A DNA stretch of 64,000 nt from Candidatus Sulfopaludibacter sp. SbA3 (GTDB lineage: Bacteria; Acidobacteriota; Terriglobia; Bryobacterales; Bryobacteraceae). Within the stretch, counting starts at the first letter, position 1; the number at the start of each line of letters is the position of its first letter. Of this stretch, positions 52,037 through 64,000 are shown piece by piece. The notes beneath the pieces were generated by a model. It was not told where the DNA came from, ran no database searches, and was given only the letters and a program-made list of their open reading frames with translations. Location: assembly GCA_945893365.1 (NCBI GenBank), contig CAMDED010000022.1:1-64000 (forward strand), written 5' to 3'. Position numbers and translations under genes: made by a program.

Positions 52037-55000
52037 TCAGAAGTCAAGCCTGAGACCGATCTGCACCTCCCGTGCCTGCGTTGAGGTGGACACGATCCGG
52101 CCGAAGTTGGCTGTTCCAAAGGAAACTCCCGGGTCTGCGAAATTCGCGTGATTGAGAGAGTTGAACAGTTCCGCGCGGAACTGGACCCGCTTCCCCTCCG
52201 AAATCCGGAAGTCTTTATAGAACGATAAATCCACCACTCCAATCCCCGGACCCTCCACCGTACCGGTGCCCGCGTTCCCGAAGGTGTACTGCGCGGCGCG
52301 CCGGAAGGCGCCGGTGTCGAAAAACTGAGTTAGCATCGCCTGCTTGTTGGGAGTGCTGAAATTATTGGGATTGCCAATGATGTCCGGCCTGCTGCCGCCG
52401 GCGTTCGAATTGTTGAAGGAATCCGTAGGCGTCAGGTAGTGGCCGGATTGGAACGTGGCGATCCCGCCGAACTTCCACCCGCCGACTATCAACTGAGCGA
52501 CGCTATTGGCGCTACCACCCAGAGCTTTCCCCCTTCCCGCAGGTAGCTCATAGACCCAGCTCATCGCCACAATGTGGCGAATATCGAAAGGTGTGGGGCC
52601 TGCATCGTTTTTCCAGTTTCTGGTATCACGGAAGGGAACCTGCCCATTGAATTTGATTCCGGAGACGGAGGTTCCAAGCGCCTTTCCGAAAGTGTAAGCG
52701 CCCGACAACAGCAGGCCTTCGGGCCCGAGTTCCTTCTTCACTTTCATCTGCAGCGCGTTGTAATTGTTTGTGCCCCATGCCGGGTTGCCGGACAAACCCC
52801 CAAACTCCGGGTATGGGGATCGCGAAGCGACTGTGCCTGCGCCTGCCAATGGTTGATTAAAGTTGTAATCGAGGTAGGCCTTCCGTCCGGCGTTGGCAAC
52901 GTAGGCGACCTCACCGCCTAGTTTCGGAGTGAACGAATGGCCGAGGCTCAGGGAATACTGCATGATGTACGGCGTCCGGTTGGTGTAGGCCGTGACGACC
53001 CTTCCCGAGACAGAGGGTACGACGCTGGTTTGATACGGAACGGCAAACGTGACCGCTGGAAAATCAGGGTTGCTGGTGATGGAAAGGGAAGGAACCCACG
53101 GTGGGCCAAAGGCCATGGCTTGTGTCACGTTCTGCGTAACCCAGTTGTAGAACATCCCATAGCCTCCGCGGAGAACCGTCTTATTGGAGCCGAATACTCT
53201 CCAGGCGAAGCCCAGCCGCGGAGCGAAATCATTGTGGTCCGTCCCCATCACCATGTTTCGCGGCAAGCCCAACGAGTCGGCGGTTACGGCGCCGGCCGGA
53301 GTGCCGGGCAAAGTGGGAACGGTATCACCGGAGAACACAAACTTCTTTATGCCCAAATCGAATGCGACCAGCCGGTTCTTGTTCTCGACCATGCGGGACC
53401 ACAATTCGTATCGCAGGCCGAGGTTCACGGTGAAATTCTGTGTGACCTTCCAGTCGTCCTGGACGAAGCCCATGTACCAGCTTTGCGACAGGTCTTCCAC
53501 CAATCTGGCCCCATTAACCGAGCTGCTGGCTACCTGTCCCAGCAGGAAGTCGGCAAAGGAGTGGAACTGATTCCCGGGGGTGCTCACGCCCGGCGTCGTG
53601 TAGTTGGGCCCAAAGTTGATGCCTCCTCTGGTGTTGGCTTCGAAGTCGACCTGATTGATTCGATTCCGGATGATGTCCACGCCGACTTTCCAGTTATGGG
53701 ATCCGCTCACCTTGCTGAACGTGTCGGAAAACACGTAATTTGTGTAGGGCTCCCGGACCGGAGCAAAGGGGTCGTCGGCGATATTGGACCATCCGCTGAC
53801 CGCTAGATTCGGAATGCCCGCTTTCTGTCTTTCGGCGCCGATGCCGGAAATGCCCGCGCCCTGAAAGTAAGCGGGACCCGACAACTTGCCGCGGCTTCCC
53901 CCGTTTATGAAGAAGCCGGCTTCGGTGGTTTCGTTATCGGCCGTGCGCTGATACTTGCTGAGCCCGAAGTTGAACGTGTTTAGAGCGGATGGGCCGAAAG
54001 CGTGTGTCCAGGAGGAACTGAAGTTGTAGCCCCTGAGGTCGAGATTCTGTCCAAATCCGGAGATCGGCAAAATCAGCCCCGGTCGTTGCCATGGCTCCAG
54101 TGCGCTGTCGGTTTCCCGCGTGTACCTTGCGGACAGGGTATCCTTCTCCGAGAAGTTGCGATCATAGCGGGCGGAGTATTGATTGCCGTCCGCCACCCGT
54201 TTAGGATTTGAAATGAAATTGCCGGCGAGACCGGGCAGCGTAGGATCCGGCCAGATCTGTCTGATGAATCTTGCTTGCGGCGTGATCCGAGCTTGCGGAA
54301 TGAAGTTGCCTGGGAAGGGCAGGCGCGCCCGGGTCGCCGGATCGAGCGTGATCGGGTCGTAGATCGTCGCCCCCGTTCCCGTGAAGTCGCCGTTCTTGAT
54401 GGCCGCGGAAGGCACCGTGATGGGCGCGGTCAGCCCGCGGGCTTGACGCTTCCCTTCATACGCCAGGAAGAAGAAGTCTTTGGTCGATTTCGGAATCTTC
54501 CCACCGAATGTGCCTCCAAACTGGTGGCGGCGGAACTCCGGCAGGTTCCCCGGTTGGAAAAACGGCCGCGCATCCAGGTTGTCATTGCGTGTGAAGAAGA
54601 AGGCGGATCCGTGGTATTGGTTCCCGCCGCGCTTAGTCACGACGTTGACTTGAGAGGCTCCGCTCAGGCCGAATGCGGCATCGTAAGTGTTCGTCTGGAT
54701 CTTGAACTCCTGGATCATGTCGAGGCTGGGCGAGTAATTCTGGCGGCCCGCGCCGAACTCCATATTGATCACTCCATCGATCATGGTTGTGTTGGAGCCG
54801 GGGTCGGTCCCATTGGCGGAGAAGCTTCCGCCGGATTCGTCATAGAACGCCGCGTTTGCGGCGCTTCTTTGCACGCCAGGCGTTAGCAGGGCGAGCGACA
54901 AATACTGGCGGCCATTGAGCGGGAGCTCAACCACCTTCTTGTTGTCGATGACCTCGCCGATGGTTGCGTTCTCGCTCACAACAATCTGCGCCGCGCCTTC

Positions 55001-55354
55001 CACCACGACCTGCTGCGTCACGTCGCCAACCTGAAGAGCGATGTCGATTCTCGCGCGCTCATCCACCTGAAGCACAATTCCCCGAATCGTCTGGGTGCTA
55101 AAACCTGTGGCCCCGGCTGTGATTTCATACACGCCCGGCTTCAGATTCGCCGCTACGTATGACCCGTCGGCGCCGCTCACGACCTTGCGAACAAGGCCCG
55201 TTCCCGTGTCTTTCAGGGTTACCGAGGCTCCGGTGACGCTTGCTCCCGTTGGGTCGCTTACGGTCCCGACTACGGTACCTGTGCTCACCTGCGCGAGAAT
55301 CGCCCCAACCATGACTGCAAGGTACAGTGCAATACACAAAGCTTTATTTTTCAC
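52037..55354 (-). CDS. TonB-dependent receptor, Oar-like
   Basis: A 1105-residue receptor with a signal (KNKALCIALYLAVMVGAILAQ), a carboxypeptidase-regulatory-like domain (VVGTVSDPTGASVTGASVTL, to about residue 105), a plug (LPLNGRQYLSL, GASQVNVVTKRGGNQYHGS) and a barrel ending in IGLRLDF. I placed the start at the GTG at 55354, which follows AAAAAGGAAA at good spacing and begins the signal peptide. The frame is open to 55615 but that part has no signal. It heads an operon with the M20 amidohydrolase and TPR genes, suggesting an amide-linked nutrient as ligand. Confidence 0.92.
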   Translation of the reverse strand: MKNKALCIALYLAVMVGAILAQVSTGTVVGTVSDPTGASVTGASVTLKDTGTGLVRKVVSGADGSYVAANLKPGVYEITAGATGFSTQTIRGIVLQVDERARIDIALQVGDVTQQVVVEGAAQIVVSENATIGEVIDNKKVVELPLNGRQYLSLALLTPGVQRSAANAAFYDESGGSFSANGTDPGSNTTMIDGVINMEFGAGRQNYSPSLDMIQEFKIQTNTYDAAFGLSGASQVNVVTKRGGNQYHGSAFFFTRNDNLDARPFFQPGNLPEFRRHQFGGTFGGKIPKSTKDFFFLAYEGKRQARGLTAPITVPSAAIKNGDFTGTGATIYDPITLDPATRARLPFPGNFIPQARITPQARFIRQIWPDPTLPGLAGNFISNPKRVADGNQYSARYDRNFSEKDTLSARYTRETDSALEPWQRPGLILPISGFGQNLDLRGYNFSSSWTHAFGPSALNTFNFGLSKYQRTADNETTEAGFFINGGSRGKLSGPAYFQGAGISGIGAERQKAGIPNLAVSGWSNIADDPFAPVREPYTNYVFSDTFSKVSGSHNWKVGVDIIRNRINQVDFEANTRGGINFGPNYTTPGVSTPGNQFHSFADFLLGQVASSSVNGARLVEDLSQSWYMGFVQDDWKVTQNFTVNLGLRYELWSRMVENKNRLVAFDLGIKKFVFSGDTVPTLPGTPAGAVTADSLGLPRNMVMGTDHNDFAPRLGFAWRVFGSNKTVLRGGYGMFYNWVTQNVTQAMAFGPPWVPSLSITSNPDFPAVTFAVPYQTSVVPSVSGRVVTAYTNRTPYIMQYSLSLGHSFTPKLGGEVAYVANAGRKAYLDYNFNQPLAGAGTVASRSPYPEFGGLSGNPAWGTNNYNALQMKVKKELGPEGLLLSGAYTFGKALGTSVSGIKFNGQVPFRDTRNWKNDAGPTPFDIRHIVAMSWVYELPAGRGKALGGSANSVAQLIVGGWKFGGIATFQSGHYLTPTDSFNNSNAGGSRPDIIGNPNNFSTPNKQAMLTQFFDTGAFRRAAQYTFGNAGTGTVEGPGIGVVDLSFYKDFRISEGKRVQFRAELFNSLNHANFADPGVSFGTANFGRIVSTSTQAREVQIGLRLDF

Positions 55355-55639
55355 GGCTGTTTCCTTTTTGATGGAGATGCAAAGACCGAGACGGTCGGAG
55401 TCCTGAAAGTCTTTCTCCGAGTCTAGGCATATGGCCCTGAAACTACAATGTCCAGGGTGCATGGAAGGGCCTGGTTGGCTCCGCCGGGAGCGAATCGTGG
55501 TTGTCCGATTTTGGAGATGTTCCGGCCGTGTATGCGGATCAGCCAAGCGGCTCGCCGGGATGCGCTGTGAATCCACCTGTGCCGGATGGCATTTCCGCCG
55601 CGTTGCCGGACTCAAAGAGATGCGCGGGCCGGGAGTTCG

Positions 55640-58600
55640 TCAGAACTGCAGCTTCAGAGCGAGTTGAACCTGACGCGGATTGTTTCCCTGGCTGCTGACT
55701 ACCCCGAACGTCGCGTTGCCGAAAAGGGTCGCCGGAACTCCAAACTGGACATGGTTGAAGACGTTGAAGAATTCCGCGCGAAATTGCAGGTTGAAGCGCT
55801 CGCCTTTCCCAAACTGGTTGTTCTTGAAAAGGCTGAAATCCAGATTGTTCAACAGGTGCGAACGCGCGTCCGGGAGCGTGCGCGCCGTGTTTCCATAGGT
55901 GAAGGCGGGGGGTTGGCTGAACGTGCCGACGTCAAACCAGCGATTCAGCCTGTCCACGGGATTGCCTTCGAGTCTTGCGCTTGTGCCATTGTTGTTGGGC
56001 ACGGCGTTGCTGACGAACGTACCGTAGACATCGGTGATTTGAGTGAAATTCCCGGTCAGATTCGTGTTGGTCGCAATCGAAAGAGGCCTCCCGCTCTGAG
56101 CCGAGTAGATGCCGTTCACCTGCCAGCCCGCAACAACCCGGTTCAGCGCCCCCAAGCCGTTCAGCAGACGGCGGCCCTTGCCGAAAGGCACCTCCCATGA
56201 GTAGCTGACGGCCAGACGCTGCGGCACGTCGTACGCCGAGAGAGAACGGTTGAGGCCGCGGTTGTAGATGTTTAGAAATCCCGCGTTCGTGGAGTTTCCG
56301 CCGGTATCGAGCCGGGCTTCGGTGTTCCCTATCGCCTTACTTGCCGTGTAGGCGACGGTTACCAGAGCGCCCCCGAACCTCTGCTTATATTGAACCTGCA
56401 GTGCGTGGTAGTTGGAATGCCCCACCGGATTCCCTTCATCGAATAGCGTGGTGAACTGAGGATACGGGCGCAGCAGTTGAGAGCGCGTCACCGTGCGCAG
56501 CGCCAGAGCGCCGGACTGGACGACGCCGAAGAACGGGTTCGGCACCTGTGCGTTGAGCCCCGTGCCGAGGCTCAGGTACTGGTCCGGAAGCTGATTCTGC
56601 TGGGCTGCGAATCCGGCGGGAAGCCCCACGCCGGCGCTGCCGGCATAACTCACTTCGAGCACCGTTTCCCGCGCCAGCTCCTGTTGAATACTGAAATTCC
56701 ACTGCTGCATGTAGCCGCTGCGATAACGCCTGAGGTTCGCGGCCGCATCCTGACCGATCAGCGTATTCAGGCCCAGCGTGTTTCCGGGAGGTTCGAGGAG
56801 TCCGCCGGGATACGGATTGTCGAGCGTATTGTAAGGCGTCAGTCCACCGTCGAGCGACGTCACCATCGGGGTGTTGATGGCCCAGGCGGGAGCCCGTGTG
56901 TCGCCGGTGACTTCGGTCAGAGCGGCGGGAATCCAGAACAAGCCGAATCCGCTGCGAATCACCATGCGCGGAAACAGTTGGTAGGCGAGCCCAACGCGCG
57001 GCCCAAACTGGCGCTTGTAAAGGTCGAACGGCGACCGGGTCTTCGAATCGGCGAAGCGAAAGCCGCCGAGCAGCGGCAAGCCGACGGTCTGGCTGATGGG
57101 TAGCTGCGCGGATGGGTCGAGCCACATCTTGCGGTTATAGCGTTCGGTGATGGGCAGCTCCAGGCTGTAATCCATCCCGATGTTCAAGGTGAGCTTGCGG
57201 GTGATCTTCCAGTCGTCCTGAGCGAACACCGACAGGTATTTCCGCTGGTTCGCCAGCGGTTGGCTCTTGGCCGCCGAGGCGCTGGCAACGTCACCGAGCA
57301 GGAACGAGGCCAGTGGGACGCCGCTCGCGGCATTGAGGCTGAGCGGATTGATAGCGGTCATCTGATTCGTGAAATTGAAAATCGGCAGCAGCGAGTTCGC
57401 CAGGAACTGATTCATTTGCTGAACCCTGTAATCGCCTCCGAACTTAAGAGTGTGGTTTCTCTTTACCCAGGTGAGCGAGGCGCGCTGCCCCCAACTGTTC
57501 ATTCCGCCAAAACTCTGACCGGCCGAAGCCGAGCCGCCGATACCGGCCAACCCGGCAATCGCAAAAGCGGGGAAACTCTTGATCTGAGCGTTGTCGGCAA
57601 AAGCTCTGGGGAAGCCGAGCGTGGTTACATCGAAACCCAGCGCTTCGGGAAAGCTCTGGAAATACAAGCGGGCGAAGCCGGTTCGGAATTCCCCGATGAG
57701 ACTGGGATTAAAGACGGCGGTGGCTGAAAGCGTGGTGTGGTTACGAGCGTTCGTGACGGCCCGCGTCAACTTTGGCTCGTAGCCGAAGGGATCGTCGTTG
57801 CCTTGATCGAGCCAATCCCGCGCGTAGGTGCCGAAGATTTTCCAGCGAGCGTTCAGGTTATGGTCGAGCTTCGTAATGACCTGGTGCTCGTTGACCCGGC
57901 TGCCCGCTCGCGTCGAATAATTGTTGACGTTGGTCAAGGCCTGACCCGTCAGTGTGGGGAGCGGGAAAACCTTGACCACGTTTCCCGCAACGCGGCTGAT
58001 CCGGTTCGGGGGAATGACGTTTCCGGGGAATACCTGGCGCATGTAAGTCCCGTTCGGCTGCAAGGTGGTGGTGAGCGGATCGGCAACGGCGACCAGCGCT
58101 CCGGCCGCGGTAAACGTCTGTGAGAAATTGCCCGACTGCTGCAAGGCCGTGGGAACGGTCGTGATGGCGGGCGCGCCTATCACCTGGCGGTATTCGTCCA
58201 CATTGACGAAAAAGAAGGTCTGGTCGCGGCGGATAGGTCCGCCGAACGTGCCGCCGAATTCATTTTGATTGAAGGGCGCCCGCGGATTCCCGACGCGGTT
58301 CTGGAAGAAGTTGTTGGCGTTCAAATCCCGGTTGCGGAAGTACTCGTAGAGAGAACCGCGGAAGTTGTTGGTGCCCGACTTGATGCTCATGCTGATGACC
58401 GCTCCCGTGGTGCGGCCATACTCGGCGGAGAACTTGTTGGTCTGAGCGCGAAACTCCTGTGTGGCGTCGGCGGGGGGAACGAAGCTGGGCGCGTTCATTT
58501 GGGCCATATCGAGCGCGAGTCCCTCGACCAGGGTCGCATTGGACCCGGCGATCCCACCGTTGAACGAGTAGCCTTGATAACCGCCGCCGGGAGTGCCGGC

Positions 58601-59119
58601 TTGCACCGATCTCCCGCCGAAGCCGGCCTGAATTCGGATGCCCGCGCTCAACGCGAGCAGATCGATTGGATTCCGGCCGTTGAGCGGCAGCTCCGAAATC
58701 TGACGGCTTTCCACTGTCGTGCCTATCGTGCTGGTGGCGGCGTCGAGCAGAACGGCGCCCGCCTCGACGGAAACGGTTTCCCGCGTCTCTCCCACTTCAA
58801 GGTTGAAGTCGAGACGCGCCACTTGATCCACCTCAAGGCGGATCGGCTCGCGGCTGATCTGCTTGAAGCCCGGCGCCTCGGTGGTAACCCTGTAGCTCCC
58901 CGGCAGCAGGGCGGTGATGAGATAGTTGCCGGTCTGGTTCGCCACCGTTGAGCGGGCGACGGAGGTATCGATGTTGGTGGCCGTCACTTTCGTGCCCGCC
59001 ACGACGGCGGAGGACTGGTCGGTAACGGTTCCCGTCAACTGCGCCGTTTGACCGAAACCGATCGCGGCAAACAGGCTGGCGGCGGCAAGAGCTTGGATAG
59101 ACAACATAGTCTTCTTCAT
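55640..59119 (-). CDS. TonB-dependent receptor, Oar-like
   Basis: An 1159-residue receptor. Signal peptide KKTMLSIQALAAASLFAAIGFG, regulatory-like beta domain (LTGTVTDQSSAVVAGTKVTA, to about residue 115), plug (LPLNGRNPIDLLAL, GAVISMSIKSGTNNFRGSLYEYFRNRD) and a barrel ending in LALKLQF. The ATG at 59119 begins the signal; an upstream ATG at 59179 would precede it with non-signal sequence. It lies 285 bases upstream of the start of the 52037-55354 receptor on the same strand, too far to assume one transcript. Confidence 0.93.
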   Translation of the reverse strand: MKKTMLSIQALAAASLFAAIGFGQTAQLTGTVTDQSSAVVAGTKVTATNIDTSVARSTVANQTGNYLITALLPGSYRVTTEAPGFKQISREPIRLEVDQVARLDFNLEVGETRETVSVEAGAVLLDAATSTIGTTVESRQISELPLNGRNPIDLLALSAGIRIQAGFGGRSVQAGTPGGGYQGYSFNGGIAGSNATLVEGLALDMAQMNAPSFVPPADATQEFRAQTNKFSAEYGRTTGAVISMSIKSGTNNFRGSLYEYFRNRDLNANNFFQNRVGNPRAPFNQNEFGGTFGGPIRRDQTFFFVNVDEYRQVIGAPAITTVPTALQQSGNFSQTFTAAGALVAVADPLTTTLQPNGTYMRQVFPGNVIPPNRISRVAGNVVKVFPLPTLTGQALTNVNNYSTRAGSRVNEHQVITKLDHNLNARWKIFGTYARDWLDQGNDDPFGYEPKLTRAVTNARNHTTLSATAVFNPSLIGEFRTGFARLYFQSFPEALGFDVTTLGFPRAFADNAQIKSFPAFAIAGLAGIGGSASAGQSFGGMNSWGQRASLTWVKRNHTLKFGGDYRVQQMNQFLANSLLPIFNFTNQMTAINPLSLNAASGVPLASFLLGDVASASAAKSQPLANQRKYLSVFAQDDWKITRKLTLNIGMDYSLELPITERYNRKMWLDPSAQLPISQTVGLPLLGGFRFADSKTRSPFDLYKRQFGPRVGLAYQLFPRMVIRSGFGLFWIPAALTEVTGDTRAPAWAINTPMVTSLDGGLTPYNTLDNPYPGGLLEPPGNTLGLNTLIGQDAAANLRRYRSGYMQQWNFSIQQELARETVLEVSYAGSAGVGLPAGFAAQQNQLPDQYLSLGTGLNAQVPNPFFGVVQSGALALRTVTRSQLLRPYPQFTTLFDEGNPVGHSNYHALQVQYKQRFGGALVTVAYTASKAIGNTEARLDTGGNSTNAGFLNIYNRGLNRSLSAYDVPQRLAVSYSWEVPFGKGRRLLNGLGALNRVVAGWQVNGIYSAQSGRPLSIATNTNLTGNFTQITDVYGTFVSNAVPNNNGTSARLEGNPVDRLNRWFDVGTFSQPPAFTYGNTARTLPDARSHLLNNLDFSLFKNNQFGKGERFNLQFRAEFFNVFNHVQFGVPATLFGNATFGVVSSQGNNPRQVQLALKLQF

Positions 59120-59316
59120 AGGGGCATCTCCCGAACTGCGATGAAGTATATCAATTTTGGACTTGCGTGGAAATTCCACCCAATTTCACGCAATTTCGCT
59201 GGCGGCGGAACCGGCGTCCAGTACGCGCACAGCCGCGATCTTCGGAAGCGGCTGTAAGTTGACCGGCGCATCGCCCACCAGGCTCATCTCCCGATCCGTG
59301 TGTTATCCTGCGGGCC

Positions 59317-59742
59317 ATGAGGCTCCTGGCCGCCGCTTTTTGTTTGGTCTCTCTTTCGTGCGCCAAGCGCGACGTTCCCGCGCTTGAAAAGCAGTTCGCG
59401 GAATCCATGTCGGGCGTGACGCTTGTGGGCCGGTTTTCCGGCCACGGAAAGGATCTGAAGGAAGACCGGTACGAGATTGAAAGCGTGTCCAAGATACAGG
59501 GAAATCTGTGGCTTTTCAAAGCGCGGATCCTGTACGAGAAACACGACGTGACAGTCCCTCTGCCGCTCGTGGTGGAATGGGCGGGCGACACTCCCGTGAT
59601 TACGCTCACCGATGTATCGGTGCCCGGACTGGGTACGTTCACGGCCCGCATACTCATTTACCGCGGCGAGTATGCCGGGACCTGGAGGGGCAAGACCGCG
59701 GGCGGACAGATGTTCGGTCGAGTGATCAAGACGCTGAAGTGA
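59317..59742 (+). CDS. Predicted lipoprotein, hypothetical
   Basis: A 141-residue protein with a lipoprotein signal: RLLAAAFCLVSLSC, a lipobox with the lipidated Cys at about residue 15. The rest is beta-rich (VTLVGRFSGHGKDLKEDRYEIESVSKIQGNLWLFKARI, then VPLPLVVEWAGDTPVITLTDVSVPGLGTF), suggesting a small lipocalin- or barrel-like domain. I recall similar sequences as uncharacterised proteins in Planctomycetes and Acidobacteria. It is divergent from the receptor gene and followed 73 bases on by another small gene. Function unknown. Confidence 0.78.
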   Translation: MRLLAAAFCLVSLSCAKRDVPALEKQFAESMSGVTLVGRFSGHGKDLKEDRYEIESVSKIQGNLWLFKARILYEKHDVTVPLPLVVEWAGDTPVITLTDVSVPGLGTFTARILIYRGEYAGTWRGKTAGGQMFGRVIKTLK

Positions 59743-59815
59743 GTAGTGGATGGAGACGCCAGCCATCCGCGGCGTTTGACACACGCCGTATTCGCGGTAT
59801 ATTACAATCACCAGG

Positions 59816-60196
59816 ATGAACACAGAGTTCACCACCTCCGCTCGGGAGCATTTCATACCGAATCCTCACTTGAGCGATGAGGTGAACGGCAGCATCATCC
59901 AGTCGGAAATCGAAGGCGGCGTGTATGTCGGCGATCTGCCGCAGGGCGCGGAACTCGAGGTACAGACGCAGAACCGTTCCTACAGGCTGGTCAATCAGGG
60001 GAACGGAAACGTATTGATTTCCGGACACCCGAGATTCTGCCCCGAGCCGGTGCTTGTGCATATCGACGGCTCCAACTGGGGCGGGTCGATGCTGAAGGTA
60101 TCCTTTATCGGACGCGGCATGCACCTGGAGTTCCGGCATCCCGAGTACAGCACCGTCATCACTTCACGCATCGTGGAAATTCGTCCCGTAAGCTGA
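59816..60196 (+). CDS. Small hypothetical protein
   Basis: A 126-residue soluble-looking protein with no signal or membrane segment. The pattern [57 protein letters not shown] reads as a compact beta-barrel, and [20 protein letters not shown] adds two more strands. I assign no family or function. A TATTACAAT-like box and CCAGG precede the ATG at 59816, consistent with its own promoter. Confidence 0.7.
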   Translation: MNTEFTTSAREHFIPNPHLSDEVNGSIIQSEIEGGVYVGDLPQGAELEVQTQNRSYRLVNQGNGNVLISGHPRFCPEPVLVHIDGSNWGGSMLKVSFIGRGMHLEFRHPEYSTVITSRIVEIRPVS

Positions 60197-60575
60197 GCGG
60201 AGCTTCCGGGACGCAGCCGGCGTCCGGAGACTACCGGTGCGGCGTCGATTGGCGCCGCGGCGGCCGAGTCGAGCAGATAGAGACTGCGCGCACCGAAAGA
60301 CACCCCTGGTCACAAAGAACAGGCGCCCCTGAAGACGCATCGAAAATCTACTACCTCAGTCCGGCCGGCGAAATCGAGCGCCATCTCCGGCGCGACGTCG
60401 AACGGCCGCGCGGCAGTGAGGCGCGCCCCAGCCATCCAGCCTGAACCCCGGGCTGGACAGAAAAGCTCGGCAACCCCTTCCGCGCCATGCCCCAATTCGG
60501 CCATTGCTTAATGCCGCGCCGTGAACGATAATGAAGTAGAACTTCCGAATGTTCAGTACCGGACCAGGAGATACT
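60197..60575. other. Intergenic region upstream of clpX
   Basis: In these 379 bases I see no gene. There is a modest hairpin (CCAGCC/GGGCTGG near 60436-60457) without a T run. It should hold the clpX promoter, but no clear boxes stand out. clpP and tig, which often precede clpX, are absent. Confidence 0.45.
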
Positions 60576-61847
<1,272 letters not shown>

Positions 61848-61934
61848 ACTTCGCCCGAATTGGCGGACACGCTGTTGCGCGCGTTTCTGCTACCCTGAAA
61901 GTTGCAGCCGTCCAAGGCGGTTGAAATCGAATTG

Positions 61935-64000
<2,066 letters not shown>

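Overview
The window looks like chromosomal DNA of an acidobacterium of the Solibacter/Bryobacter type (Acidobacteriota, Bryobacterales). I infer this from gene content, not from a database search. There are four very large TonB-dependent receptors with an N-terminal carboxypeptidase-regulatory-like domain (the 'Oar-like' class), and several secreted giants ending in the C-terminal domain known as TIGR03437, which is abundant in Solibacter. It also has a PEP-CTERM protein, Tat-exported sugar-metabolism enzymes, high GC and many GTG starts. The annotation lists 42 protein genes (the last runs off the right edge), one tRNA-Leu and one decayed IS66-type transposase.

Layout. 0.4-4 kb: an outer-membrane receptor. 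4-6.5 kb (minus): a secretin, a RimI-like acetyltransferase and a DUF465 protein, apparently one operon. 6.6-11.3 kb: an HNH protein overlapping a Tat-exported class V aminotransferase, tRNA-Leu, SSB, a LexA-type DNA-binding protein, a nucleotidyltransferase-fold protein and an acidic hypothetical protein. 11.6-16.1 kb: a PfkB kinase, convergent with an aldehyde dehydrogenase/adenylating-enzyme pair resembling phenazine EhpG/EhpF, then a TauE/SafE exporter. 16.4-31.3 kb: a cell-surface region with a PEP-CTERM protein, an IS66 relic, a 1315-residue multidomain protein with a C39-like domain that has lost its cysteine, a 571-residue secreted protein behind a long structured leader, and two tandem paralogues of about 1130 residues. 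31.4-34.5 kb: TIGR00300 protein, QueF and a coiled-coil methyltransferase with overlapping ends. 34.5-40.3 kb: an isomerase, dehydrogenase, ABC ATPase and permease operon divergent from a sulfatase. 40.3-45.7 kb: a repeat-bearing gap, a DinB-like protein, an M19 dipeptidase, a small membrane protein, a PQQ-type propeller and a secreted hypothetical. 45.7-59.1 kb: three TonB receptors, one in an operon with an M20 amidohydrolase and a TPR protein. 59.3-64 kb: a lipoprotein, a small conserved-looking protein, clpX and lon.

Together the genes describe a heterotroph that captures polymers and oligomers at the outer membrane, processes them with exported hydrolases (sulfatase, dipeptidase, amidohydrolase) and imports small sugars by ABC transport. 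The clpX-lon end is housekeeping. The less ordinary items are the structured leader at 22.1-22.5 kb, the EhpF/EhpG-like pair, the cysteine-less C39-like giant and the paired direct repeats near 40.4-40.6 kb. I found no CRISPR array, prophage or complete defence system. Functions are read by eye from protein motifs; no searches were run.
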